From contig NC_081840.1 of NCBI RefSeq assembly GCF_963259705.1, forward strand, positions 2,965,562 to 3,029,561: 64,000 bases of DNA, read 5' to 3'. The notes below the pieces were generated by a model. The model was not told the DNA's origin and searched no databases. It saw nothing but the letters and a program-made list of their open reading frames with translations. Each line of letters begins with the position of its first letter. The first letter of the stretch is position 1. A program made the position numbers and the translations under genes. This document shows, in pieces, positions 11,921 through 23,194 of the stretch. This DNA is from Myotis daubentonii (taxonomy: Eukaryota > Chordata > Mammalia > Chiroptera > Vespertilionidae).

Positions 11921-12351
11921 AAAAAACAGTGAGTGGTTACCCCAAATCTGAAATTCAGGTTTTCCTGATCCCTCTTCCACTGAGCAGGGAGGGGGAGCAG
12001 AAAGTGGTATATCCTGACGGGATCAGAGAAGAGGCAAAGGGGGCGGGTTCTTTAGCAAATACCTTGCAGCCGCCCTTTTCTGTCAATTTCTGAAATTCTC
12101 CTCTCCCCCTTGATTTGTAACTGGTCCCAAATAATATTTGCAGACTTCACCCTGTTTCAGCTAAGAAGTATTTTCTCATATTTGGATTTTGTAACAGCAT
12201 CATCTGAGGTCCGATGGCATTCTTAATGATGAGTGATTGAATCACCAAGATGTAGCTTTCATGTTGGCTGTTCCAGGGCTGCAGAAGGATGAAGGAGAAT
12301 GTTCCACTGATGGCTGGAATCTGTGACTGCTACAGCCACCACCTGGGGTGA

Positions 12352-12756
12352 AGATAGCCCACCTTGCCTATAGCCCACCTCGCCTATAGCCCACCTCGCC
12401 TATAGCCCACCTCGCCTATAGCCCACCTCGCCTGAGGCCACATCGCCTATAGCCCACCCTCGCCTATAGCCCACCTCGCCTATAGCCCACCTCACCTATA
12501 GCCCACCTCGCCTATAGCCTGCCTCGCCTATAGCCCACCTTGCCTATAGCCCACCTCTCCTGAGGCCATATCGCCTATAGCCCACCCTCGCCTATAGCCC
12601 ACCTCGCCTATAGCCCACCTCGCCTATAGCCCACCTCACCTATAGCCCACCTCACCTATAGCCCACCTTGCCTATAGCCCACCTCGCCTATAGCCCACCT
12701 CGCCTATAGCCCACCTCGCCTATAGCCCACCTCGCCTATAGCCCACCCTCGCCTGG
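12352..12756 (+). repeat. 16-bp minisatellite (GCCTATAGCCCACCTC)n
   Basis: About 25 units of 16 bp. Two variant units (CCTGAGGCCACATCGCC and its copy) start at 12431 and 12559, exactly 128 bp (8 units) apart, each followed by a 17-bp CCCACCCTCGCC unit. This shows a higher-order duplication. Confidence 0.95.
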
Positions 12757-13029
12757 CTGCCAGGAAACCCGATTCCCAGTCCTGACTCTGCCAGGAACAC
12801 GCAGTGGAACAGCTCCTGGCGCCTGTGTTCCTTATCTGAACTGCTTTCTTGGGACTTGGCTCACTGTGCCCTAGAAGCAGCCCTGCGACGTGCGGCAGAC
12901 ATGTGCGACCGTCCAAGTTGACAGGTAAAGAACCTGCGCTCTGAGAGGTGGTGTGACATGGGCTGCAGCACACAGTTAAGGAAACCTAAATGTATTCACT
13001 TCTTTAGTAGGAAAACTAAATGTATTGGC

Positions 13030-13240
13030 TCGTTCTACAAGAGCGTGGTTACTAAGCACATGGACTTTGGCGCCTAACTACCTGAGTTTGAATCCTGGTT
13101 CTGCTACTTCCTATTGTGGGCAAGGAAGGTATGCACCACTCTGTCCCTCCCTTCACTCATCTGTGAGGAATAAAAGCAGTACTTACTTAGCACAAAGTCT
13201 TGTTGTAAGAACTAAATGAGATAACAGATGTATGCAATGC
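13030..13240 (+). repeat. MIR
   Basis: MIR core style: ACATGGACTTTGG, CTGAGTTTGAATCCTGGTTCT, ATGAGATAACAG...TGCTTA. Confidence 0.7.
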
Positions 13241-13421
13241 TTACATCTGGCACAAAATAAGCACTCCGTATTTGCTATTTTTATTACCACTAGACCAGTG
13301 TCGTCCCCCACCCCACACCCCTGCCCCATACCCAGCTTCAGAAAAGATTTCATAAACTGCGCTGAATCAACTGATTGTTGTGAGAGGCAGAATAATCCTC
13401 TCCCAAAGATGTGCACATCCT

Positions 13422-13625
13422 GACCTAACCGGTTTGGCTCAGTGGATAGAGCATTGGCCTGCGGACTCAAGGGTCCCAGGTTTGATTCCGGTCTAGGGCA
13501 TGTACCTTTGTTGTGGACACAACCCTGGTGGGGAGTGTGCAGGAGGCAGCTGATCGATGTTTCTCTCTTCTATCCCTCTCCCTTCCTCTCTGTAAAAAAA
13601 TCAATAAAATTTTTTTTTTTAAAAA
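13422..13625 (+). repeat. Ves SINE with 17-bp target duplication
   Basis: Flanked by AAAGATGTGCACATCCT at 13405-13421 and 13626-13642; the tail is a long T/A mix. Confidence 0.95.
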
Positions 13626-13995
13626 AAAGATGTGCACATCCTAATCCCCCATCCTGTGACCATGGTAACGGATATGGTGAAAGGGCCTTTGGAGACATGA
13701 CTAGTTGAAACATCTTGAGGGTGGAGATTTTCTCTTGGATGATCCAGGTGAGCCAGGTAATCACAGGGTCCTCAGAAGTGAAAGAGGAAGGCAGGAGTCA
13801 GGGCCGGTGATGTGAGGCAAGAGAAACGTGACTGGCCATGGCTGATGGTGAAGACCTGAGGGCACCACAGCAGGCAGCCTCTAAAAGCTGGAAAAGGAAA
13901 AACCAAACACTCAGCTCCCCTAGAGCCTCCCGATGGAAGTGCAGCCCGCTGACACCTGCAGTCGGGCCAGGGAGACCAGCTCTGACCTCCAGGAC

Positions 13996-14217
13996 CAGCC
14001 GTGGGCAAACTATGGCCCGCAGGACGGATCCGGCCCGTTTGAAATGAATAAAACTAAAAAAAAAAAAAAAAAAAAAGACCGTACCCTTTTATGTAATGAT
14101 GTTTACTTTGAATTTATATTAGTTCACACAAACACTCCATCCATGCTTTTGTTCAGCCCTCCGGTCCAGTTTAAGAACCCATTGTGGCCCTCGAGTCAAA
14201 AAGTTTGCCCACCCCTG
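13996..14217 (+). mobile_element. Non-autonomous hAT element, copy 1
   Basis: Terminal inverted repeats CAGCCGTGGGCAAACT / AGTTTGCCCACCCCTG and a perfect 8-bp target duplication TCCAGGAC (13988-13995, 14218-14225). Contains an internal poly-A (14057-14076). Same family as 15811, 43102 and 46436. Confidence 0.96.
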
Positions 14218-14262
14218 TCCAGGACCCAGAGAATACATTTGTGTTGTTTCTAGTCACTAGGC

Positions 14263-14404
14263 CAAACTGCAGCCCCTTGAGTGTGGCTCTTCCACAAAAT
14301 ACCACATACGGGCGTGCACGTGCAGTGCGATTGAAACTTCGTGGCCACACTCAAGGGTCCAAAGAGCCGCATGTGGCTCGCGAGCCACAGTTTGCCGACC
14401 ACTG
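14263..14404 (-). mobile_element. Second hAT family element, one terminus clipped
   Basis: The right end GTTTGCCGACCACTG is intact; the left end begins CAAACTGC and lacks about 10 terminal bases. Even so it is bounded by a perfect 8-bp duplication CACTAGGC (14255-14262, 14405-14412). Confidence 0.85.
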
Positions 14405-14479
14405 CACTAGGCTGATGGTCACCTGTTACAGCAGCAATAGGAAGTGAATGTCATTGTCTGTGTGAGAAAGATAGTTAAA

Positions 14480-15230
14480 TTAGCCTTCTCCCTCAGACCA
14501 TACACCAAAGTCAGTTTCAGGTGAATAAAAAGCCTAAACATGAAAGACAAGTCTTCCAAATTTTTGAAAGAAAACAGAGGAGAATTGTTTTATGATATCA
14601 GACAGCATAGGGAGTGTTTTCTTTTTTTTCTTCTTCTTCTTCTTTTTTGATTTCCGAGAGGCAGGGAGAGGGAGAGAGAGATAGAAAACATCAATGATGA
14701 GAGAGAATCATGGATTGCCTGCGTCCTGCACGCCCCACACTGGGGATTGAGCCCACAACCCAGGCGTGTGCACTGACTGGTAATCGAACCGTGACTTTCT
14801 GCTTCATAGGTGGATGCTCTACCACTGAGCCACGCCAGCCAAACAGGAGTGTTTTCATAAACAAAACAAAAAGCGCATGCTATAAAATAAAAGACTGATA
14901 AATCTAACTACCTTAAAGTTAAGAAGCTTATATTCACCAAAAGACACCACAAAGACAGTGACAAGACACACTACAGAGTGAGAAAAGATATTTGCAACAA
15001 ATTAATCAAAGAACGATCGCTGTCCAGAATCCAGAATCCAACAAATCAGTACAAAGACAACTACATAGAAAAATGGGCAGGGCACATAAACAACCAGATA
15101 ACCGAAGAGGAGTCACCAGTAACCTCTGAAAAGAAGCTCAACCTCATTAATAACCAGGGAAAAGTTAGTGCACACACCCACCCACATAGGCAAAAGAGTG
15201 ACACTAGAGAGGCCAGGTGGGCAATGACAG
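14480..15230 (+). repeat. Old L1 ORF2 fragment
   Basis: Degenerate sense L1 (CCTCAGACCATACACC...AAAAGACACCAC...GAAAAGATATTTGCAAC), interrupted by the SINE at 14622-14845. Confidence 0.7.
14622..14845 (-). repeat. Ves SINE
   Basis: Reverse copy inserted in L1, with 11-bp target duplication GGAGTGTTTTC (14611-14621, 14846-14856). Confidence 0.93.
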
Positions 15231-15239
15231 TAGCTTGGA

Positions 15240-15800
15240 CTGGAGTCGTTATGCTAGAGATGGAGCCATGTGAACAGATTTGAGATATTTTGGAGGAACT
15301 GGGGGGGTGTTAGGGAGAGGACAAAGGTCAGGGAGGCAGGGGCATTAAGGATGATGTCCGAGTTTTTGGCATCACCCACCCAGCACTCTTTCTGCGCTCT
15401 CTTTCATGTCTGCGTAGATGGCAGCTGGGGACAGTCGCCCCAGAGCTCCACCTGCAGCCCCAAGCGGACTCCCAACGTCTGCCCCATGTCAGTGGTTGCT
15501 CCCTGGAGCTCCCTTCTCCTCGGCTTGAGTCTGGACAACTAGATGAGGTTCCTAGTGGACCACGTCTGTTGGAAACTGCTCAGCACCTGACCCAGGGTTA
15601 GCACGTTAGTAGGGCTCTGTTGATGTTGACTGAGAAAATGGAAAGAGAAAGAGGGTGGAGAAAAAGGATAGAACAGGAAGCACTGAACTGCATAGTAGAA
15701 GATCTCCTATCCCCAGGGTCCAAGCCACGATGAATTCACAGCTGGATTCACCGAGCCTCTGCTTCAGACTGACCCTGTTAACCCAAAAGTCAGACCTGGT
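15240..15800. other. No recognised feature
   Basis: Single-copy-looking intergenic sequence; a GATGTTGACTGAGAAAATGG A-rich patch but no exon or repeat that I can name. Confidence 0.4.
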
Positions 15801-15810
15801 CACCTTAGGC

Positions 15811-16033
15811 CAGCCGTGGGCAAACTACGGCCCGCAGGCCGGATCCGGCCCGTTTGAAATGAATAAAACTAAAAAAAAAAAAAAAAAAAAAGACCGTACC
15901 CTTTTATGTAATGATGTTTACTTTGAATTTATATTAGTTCACACAAACACTCCATCCATGCTTTTGTTCCGGCCCTCTGGTCCAGTTTAAGAACCCACTG
16001 TGGCCCTCGAGTCAAAAAGTTTGCCCACCCCTG
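15811..16033 (+). mobile_element. Non-autonomous hAT element, copy 2
   Basis: Near-identical to copy 1. Perfect 8-bp duplication CCTTAGGC (15803-15810, 16034-16041). Confidence 0.96.
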
Positions 16034-16044
16034 CCTTAGGCTCT

Positions 16045-16140
16045 AAACCAGGGCTTCTCGCCTTGTTTCTTGTTGGGGAGGAGGAGAGACCTTGCATTGT
16101 AGGATGTTTAGCAGCAGCCTGGCCTCTACCCACTACTCAT
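16045..16140. repeat. MER20-like relic
   Basis: GCATTGTAGGATGTTTAGCAGC and CCTGGCCTCTACCCACTA correspond to the MER20 end. Confidence 0.6.
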
Positions 16141-16763
16141 CTCACGCAGAGAACGTCTTCCCACATCCTCCCTGACGTCCTCTCCCCCATTCTCCCCCTC
16201 GCCCGCTCTGCTGTCCTCATGCGCTGGCCTCCTTGCTCTCACGCACACACTGGCCGCCTGAGCCCAGTCAGAGCCTTGAGCCCGCCGTTCCCTCTGCTCA
16301 GAATGCTCTCCCGTGGGGCTTTCAGAGTGTGAGTCAAATGGCACCTTCTCGGTGAGGCCAGCCCAGGACACCTTTTACGAAAGTAAAATCCTACTGAATG
16401 AATTTGCTAAACCCTCCTTAACAAAATACCGCAGCCTGGGTGGCTTAAACAACAGAAATTCACCGTCTCGCGGTTTTGGAAGCTGGAAGTCGAAGATGAA
16501 GATGCCAGCCGGGTCGGTTTCTCCTCAGGCTTGTGATGCCACCTCCTTCCGGCTATGTCCTCCCGTGGTTTCTCCTCTGCGTGTGTCTGGGTTTCCTCCT
16601 CTTATGAGGACCCCAGTCATATCGGGGTAGGGCCTACCCGAATAGCCTCACTTTAACTCACTTCTTTCATGGCTGTCTCTGAACGCAGTCACATTCTGAG
16701 GTATTCAGATGAATTTTCGGGGACACAATTCACTCATCCCACCCACCATCACCACCACCGGCA

Positions 16764-16988
16764 CTTTTTTAAAATACATTTTTATTGATTTACTAGAGAG
16801 GAAGGGAGGTGGTGGGGGGGGGGAGAGAGAAATATCAATGATGAGAGAGAATAATTGATTGGCTGCCTCCTGCATACTCCCATACTGGGGATGGAGCCTG
16901 CAACCGGGCATGTGCTCTGACCAGGAATCGAACCATGACCTCCTGGTTCATAAGTGGATGTTCAACCACTGAGCCACATGGGCTGGGC
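16764..16988 (-). repeat. Ves SINE
   Basis: Complete reverse copy from TTTTTATTGATTT to GCCACATGGGCTGGGC. Confidence 0.9.
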
Positions 16989-16989
16989 T

Positions 16990-19900
16990 GAATATTTTAC
17001 TTATCCACCTCATTTACAGTCTTTTTCTCCTCTAATTCCCCACTCAAATGTTGTGTTTCATGAAGGCCAGGGTTTTGTCCGTTTGATTCACCACTATATT
17101 CCCAATGACTAAAATAATGCCTGTACATACATAGTAGGTGCTCGTTAATTATTCGTTAAAGTAATGAATAGGCATAGCTTCCCCACTAACTAGCTGTAAA
17201 CTTGGGAACCACTAAATCTCTTTGGGCCTCAGCTGCTCTGTCAAACGAGGGAATCCGGCGAGGTAACGTGGAAGCGGAATTCTGCTCTATTGGACTCTAG
17301 ATGCTGGCTCGGCCCAGATTCTCTAGGAAACAACCTGGGGCAAAGCTTCAGTGCCAACCCTTCCTTCCAGGTGTGACCCAGGCAGCCAGAGAGCAGGCAG
17401 GCGGGCAGGATGGGCAGCAAATCCACACGCACCAGCACAGGCACCGGCTGCCATGCCATCCCCACCCCCACCCCCATTCACACAGAGGCCCAGCCCGGTG
17501 CCCAGGACACCTCCAGACAGCAGGCAGGCTGCGCAGACGCCAGGCAGAACTCCCCTCCGTGGGAAGGAGGCCAGGAAGGCTCCTCCGGCCACGGTCAAAG
17601 TTGGCCCCTTGGGGAGTTAACCGCCTGCACTTGGTCTCTGGAGAAGTCAGATCCAGCCCAGAGGAGGGTGAGCAAGTCAGTGGCTCAGAGCCTGGGAGAC
17701 AGGTGGGACCCAGAGCATCTGACAGCCTAGGCTGTGTCCAGGACTGAGGAGGGGGCGGTGGGGGTGAGGGCAGCCCTAGGTGAGGAAGGAGAGGCCACCG
17801 TGTCTGGACAGGGGTCAGGAGAGAGCAGGTGGGAAGCGATGGGCTCCAGCGCTGAGGAAGGAGCTCGGCCCAACACCGGGGCCTGCCCTGCTGGATGGGA
17901 TTGGTTTTCTGAAGTCCTGACGGGGACTCCATGGCCCACAGCCTGGCCTGGTGAAACTGTTCTGATGGGGCCGGGAGGAGGGCACCCAGCCTCCTTGCCT
18001 GTGCTGAGGGGGCGCCGCCTTCCGGGGCTGGGGCTTGGGCTGGCAGCCTCAGCCCCTCTTCTGATGTCACTCTGCAAACTTCCTCAACTCCAGCGGCCCC
18101 CTCAGCCCCTCGGAGGGACAAAGGACTTCACTGCCAAGGCCCCTCCTCCGGACGGGGTTCTTTTCTCCTGTTGGGGCTGTGTGTCGCCTGTGCCCCACCT
18201 GGAGGGCAGATTCCACCCCCAGGGGTGCTGATACGCACCCAGCAGATTGCACCTTTGTCTCCTGGGAGGCAGTGGGCGAGGGAAGGGGGTGTCTGCAGAA
18301 CCGTGGGGGGCCGAGGGGCCCAGCGAGGAGGAGGGTCTGCCTGTCTTCTGCCTGTGCAGAGGCAGCATCAGCGGGAGGCTGATTACAGGGCTGGGTCCCC
18401 GAGGCCGCGGGTGTGGGTGCCTGTCGAGGTGGGGGTGATGGTTACCCTGGTGACCGGGCTGGGAAGTGGGCTGGCCTTGCAGGCAAACGTGCTGGAAAGA
18501 CATAGAATAAGCCCTGGTTAAAGCTTCTGTCTCCCTCTCCCCCTTTTCTTTTCCCGGAGCACAGGTTCCATGGAGCCTGCCATCACACATGAAGGGCAGC
18601 TCGCAGTGGCTGGCCATGGCACCCCGTCTGGTGGCCTGTGCACACCCTCTCCTCACCTCCTGGTCCTCCCAGCCCTGGGGCCTGGGCAGCTCACTTCCCC
18701 GCTCTGGGCCTCACTCCGACCAGGCACTCCAAGGTGCCTTCATGTTCTGATTCCCAAGTGCCACCCCCAGGGCTCACTCAGCAGGTCTGGAGCTGCACTG
18801 GGAATCTGCATCCCAGTCACCCACCTCCGCACCCCCAGGTCCCCGGCCACTGCGGCTCAGAACCCCTGCCGCTCGGCATGGAGAGCGCAGCACAGGAATC
18901 AGGCGCACCTGGGTTCTCGCCTCGACTCTGCTGTCTCCTTGGGCAGTAGATGCAGCCCATCGAGCCTCGGTTTCCTCCCCTCTGTTATGGGGCAGGAGGA
19001 CTGCCAGCCACAGGGCGTTATCGGGAGAATCAGCTGAGACAGTGGTAACGCCAGGATGCGATGAGGGTCCAATAAGTGTTATGCTTTTAGCTCATTTTTC
19101 TACCTGAATCTGTAGGGTCTCTACTGTCTGCCCCCTTCCCGGCAGCTCCCTTTCTTCTGCTCCTTCTTCGGCAGCCAAATCCCATTTCCTGGAAAATTGT
19201 CTCTGCGATAAGCAAGGAGCCATCAGGTTAGAAGTCAGGCAGAGGAGGGGACAGTGTGCGCACAGCTGGGCCCGCACACCCAGCCCCAACTTCCTTTAAT
19301 CTGTTGCCATGATGATTCTTAGCTTACCAACCTCTACGGGGTGGAAAGACTTCCTCCAGCATGGGGGGGGCGGGGGCGGGGGAGTCTCTGGATCCCAGCG
19401 GTCATTTTCCCACGGCGCCAAGAGATGGGAGGGCTCCATGCCCACCTCACCCCAACCACCACATTCCATTTCAGGAAAAACCGCAGCTTCTCTAGCACGA
19501 GGACTTAGCTGAATTTCGCTTCGAAGCCCCAGCACCTGGCACAGTGCGTGGCATACTGGTTGAGATCTGATTTTCTTGACCCTCTTTCTCAACAGTGAGC
19601 TTCATTTAGGAGAGAGGCAAATGGGATGAGGACTCCCTTGATTTCTTCCCCACCTGTCACTTGATTTCTTCCCCACCTGTCCACCCTTTGGGAAAACTGC
19701 AGCCCAGCCTCTCCTGATGCATTTATTCACCCTGATCTCAACACACAGCTACAGTTCACTCTCACTTCCCCACCCCCAAAGTTTTGAAGTGTTGCCTCTA
19801 AGCTCTTTTAGTAAGTGTTCAACTAAGCTCTTTTGAGCGAGACTGGTTATCAACATATCAAATTCTACAGGCCATGACAATTAATCCTTCCTTTGCAGGG

Positions 19901-20220
19901 CCTTGCGTCCCCCAGCCATAAATTTTTCATGCCCTACCAACTCCCATCCTCCTCTCCCTCAAGGACTGCCTCGCTAGCAAAGAGAGTTGATGGAACTCAA
20001 ATCGGTTCAGGATGGCAGCTGACTAACAGATGTCATGAAGAGAAGGAGATTGAAACTCTTGGCTTAGAAGTTTTCAAAAAATTATCTTAGTGATTACTCT
20101 ATCTGTTCTATCTGCTGTTAATAGACAATTTGTGAGATAATAGAAAAATCATGTGTTGGTCTCTGCCTTGGTTCCTGGCACAGAGCTCCTAAAACCCTGG
20201 AAATTTCCTAAGTGATAGGA
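16990..20220. other. Intergenic sequence, mostly unassigned
   Basis: MIR relics near 17170-17260 and 18890-19080. The GC-rich 17300-18500 part has long open frames on both strands, with no protein I recognise. No ISRE, RNA gene or splice-bounded exon was convincing. Confidence 0.5.
18890..19080 (+). repeat. MIR
   Basis: AATCAGGCGCACCTGGGTTC, TCTGCTGTCTCCTTGGGCA, ATCGAGCCTCGGTTTCC and a poorly kept tail follow MIR order. Confidence 0.65.
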
Positions 20221-20234
20221 ACCAGGTACATCTC

Positions 20235-20331
20235 TTGTTTTCATTTTTGTCTTCACACTGCATGGGAGGACATATTTGCCAACGCTGCATCTGATAAGGG
20301 GTTAATCTCCAAAACATATAAAGTACTCATA
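20235..20331 (+). repeat. L1 ORF2 fragment, left of LTR insertion
   Basis: Encodes [20 protein letters not shown], a conserved ORF2 C-terminal segment. Continues at 20811. Confidence 0.85.
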
Positions 20332-20810
20332 TGTGGAGAGCGGCTACAGTGTTTGGACAGGTTCAAGCCTCAGACTAATGAGAGGGCACAGTCCCTGCTT
20401 GGAGGGCAAAGCCAAAGGTTATAATTGTAAGTTTGAACCTATGGTCCGAATCTGTGGTCCCACGTGGCTGAGTGATGTGGGCTGCAGGAGGTGCAGCAAG
20501 TAAACAAAGCTTGATCAGGTGCATATAACTGAGTAGATTCGAAACCCCTGAGAATGTTGTAACCACGCACTTACTTTGCCTCATGGAATCTGGCTATAAA
20601 ATAAAGAGATGGCTTGAAGGCTGTGGCACTGTTGCTAGCTCTCCATCAGAGAGGACAGCACCCCACCCAGACCCAGCTTTTTTCTCTTTTCTGTCTTTTC
20701 TCCATTCTTCACCGCCCCCTCTCAGGCTCACTGAACCTGGCTGAGCTGGCTCAGCACGTATGGCGCCCAACGTGGGGCTGAGTATGCCATGGCCATGCCA
20801 CCTCGCCACA
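20332..20810 (+). mobile_element. Class II-like ERV LTR element inserted in L1
   Basis: 479 bp with TGTGG...CCACA ends and a perfect 6-bp target duplication CTCATA (20326-20331, 20811-20816). The L1 frame resumes exactly, so the borders are certain. It contains a promoter/polyA-like GGCTATAAAATAAAGAGATGG near 20590. About 50 bp before its end it has the motif TGGCGCCCAACGTGGGGC (20761-20778), which matches a lysine-tRNA primer-binding site of betaretrovirus-type elements. No gag, pol or env sequence is present. Confidence 0.85.
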
Positions 20811-21715
20811 CTCATACAACTCGACAAAAGGAAGACAAACAATTTAAAAATGGGCAAAGGATCTAAATAGACACTTCTCCAAAGAGGACATACAAATGGC
20901 CAAGAGACATATGAAAGAGGCTCAATGTGACTAGTCTTCAGAGAGATGCACATTAAAACCACAATGAGATACCATCTCACACCTGTCAGAATGGCCATCA
21001 TCAACAAATCAACAAACAGCAAGTGCTGGGAGGATGTGGAGAAAAGGGAACACTAGTTCCCTGCTGGTGGGAATGGAAAACAGTATGGAGTATCCTCAAA
21101 GAATTAAAAATAGAACTTCCGTTTGACCCAATGATCCCACTTCTGAGGATATATCCTAAAAACCCCAAAACACCAATTGGAAAGAATATATGCTACCCTA
21201 CGTTCATAGCAGTGTTATTTACACCAGCTAAGATTTGGAAACAGCCCAAGTGCCCATCAGCAGATGAGTGGATAAAAAAGCTGTGGGATATTTACACGAT
21301 GGACTCTATGCAGCTGTAAACGAGAGGGCTCTCTTACCCTTTGGGACAGCATGTATGAACCCAGAGAGTACTATGCTAAGTGAAATAAGCCAGTCAGGGA
21401 AAGATAAATATCACACAATCTCATTTATTTGTGGCATGTAAGGAACAAAATGAATTGACCAACCAAATAAGACCCGAAGCATGGTGGCAGGGAACAGACT
21501 AACATACCTTGATGTGGGGTTGGGGGTGTGAGAAGAAATAAACCAGAGAACTTAAATACTTGCATGCATAGCCCATGGACACAGGCAATAGGGTAGTGAA
21601 GACCTGGGGGGGGGGGCGCGGGGGCGGGGGTGTAGGGGCTGGGAGGAGGGAGGTAAAGGAGGGGGATGGGAGATATCTGTAATACTATCAACAATAAAAA
21701 TACATATATTTTTAA
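20811..21715 (+). repeat. L1 ORF2 C-terminus and 3' UTR
   Basis: Degenerate ORF2 end ([48 protein letters not shown]) followed by a 3' UTR to the AATAAA-like end near 21700. A separate older L1 3'-UTR scrap (TTTGAAGACAAAATCCATATG) runs to about 21850. Confidence 0.9.
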
Positions 21716-21965
21716 AATACTTGTCTTTGAAGACAAAATCCATATGATTTCACTTCTGTATGCAACCTAAAAAAATAAAATAAATGAACAAACAAAACAG
21801 AAACAAACTCATAGAATCAGAGAGCAAATTGGTGGTTGCCCGTTGTTGGCATTGCCGAGTTTGAAAGGCCCGTCTTTGCCAGTAACTAACTCTTCATTAA
21901 AATCTGTGCCACAAAGACACTGTGTCCCATGAATGGGGTTTCTTCACCATGACGAATGGCATTCA

Positions 21966-22190
21966 GCCCGGCCAGCGTGGCTCAGTGGGTGAGCATCGGC
22001 CTATGAACCAGAAGGTCATGGTTTGATTCCCAGTAAGGGCACATGCCCGGGTTGTGGGCTTGATCCCCAGTGTGGGGGGTGCAGGAGGCAGCCGATCAGT
22101 GATTCTCTCTCATCACTGATGTTTCTATCTCTCTCTCTCTCTTCCTTCCTCTCTGAAATTAATAATAAAAATATATTTAAAAAAAATAAA
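21966..22190 (+). repeat. Ves SINE
   Basis: Follows GAATGGCATTCA, which recurs in altered form after each of the two adjacent SINEs, suggesting two insertions at the same site. Confidence 0.9.
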
Positions 22191-22223
22191 ACAAAAATTT
22201 TTAAAATATTAATGGCACTCAGC

Positions 22224-22460
22224 CGTAGTCGGTTTGGCTCAGTGGATAGATCATCAGCCTGCAGACCGAAGGGTACTGGGTTCGATTCCGGTCAAGGGCA
22301 TGTACTTCAGTTGCAGGCTCCTCCCCGTCCCAGGCAGGCCCTGGTCTGGGCTTGTGCAGGAGGTAACCAATCAATGTGTTTCTCTTACATCGATATTTCT
22401 CTCTGTCTTTTCCTCTCCCTAAAAATCAATGGGAAAAAATATCCTTGGGTGAGGATTAAA
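22224..22460 (+). repeat. Ves SINE, GGTGAGGATTA-tail subfamily
   Basis: Second of a pair, with tail ATATCCTTGGGTGAGGATTA and flanks AATGGCACTCA / AATGGCATTCA. Confidence 0.9.
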
Positions 22461-22464
22461 AAAA

Positions 22465-23180
22465 GAAAAGAAAAGAATGGCATTCATTTTCATATCTCCC
22501 AGTCTGTCTGGCTCTTGGCAAGAAATTGATGAGCATTTGTTATAAGAGGGACAACACAGAAGAAAAGATTAACGAGTAGAGACAAATGAGAGCATGAATG
22601 ATGGCTCGCCAGCACAGAGCTTCCTGGCCCTCACATCCGGGCACAACCTGGAGGTGCAGGCTGCGCAGGGAGGTGCTTCCAGAGGGAGTGGGTTGAACGT
22701 GGAGATAAGGCCGAGCTTCGTCAGTTTATATTTGGAGAAGCAGCTATAAATGGTTGCTGTAGCCCCAAAGACTCAAAGCACCTCAGAAGGAAGGCTGTGT
22801 GGGAACGGCTGCCATTCGGGATGAAACAAACTAGGCTGGTATCAAGGGCTTCAACGCTGCGGGGGAGAGGAGAGCGTCTGTCTTGGCAAACAGAGCCCAA
22901 GGCGGCCCCATTGCCACCTGTTTGGCCACAACGCCCTCTAAGGCTCATCCCTGCCTCAGGCTGGCTCCCTGTTGCAAAGAGGGGGCAGCTGCGTCTCTCC
23001 CTGTGTCACCGCCATCATGACTGAGAACAATTATTTGAACGATGAGAGCTTACAATTCTCTGGTAATGTGCAGGGGTGCATGGTTTACAGCCAAATACCC
23101 GCCTGAGTGAGCTTCGGGGGGTGGAAACCATTGCGTTCTGCTTCGGTGTGCGTGGCAAGCGGAAACCCGGGCTGTGCGTG
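22465..23180. other. No recognised feature
   Basis: Ordinary intergenic sequence between a SINE and an LTR; no exon or repeat I can name. Confidence 0.4.
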
Positions 23181-23194
23181 GAATTAGAATCACT

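Noticed and set aside
12352..12756. CRISPR-like periodic repeats
   Set aside because: Units are contiguous 16-mers without unique spacers in a mammalian genome; it is a minisatellite.
14710..14898. Small plus-strand protein within 14.7-14.9 kb
   Set aside because: Lies inside a reverse Ves SINE; the same translation style recurs at every reverse SINE.
17300..18660. Possible multi-exon gene suggested by long frames on both strands
   Set aside because: No recognisable protein, no consistent splice-bounded frame, and base composition alone explains the open frames.
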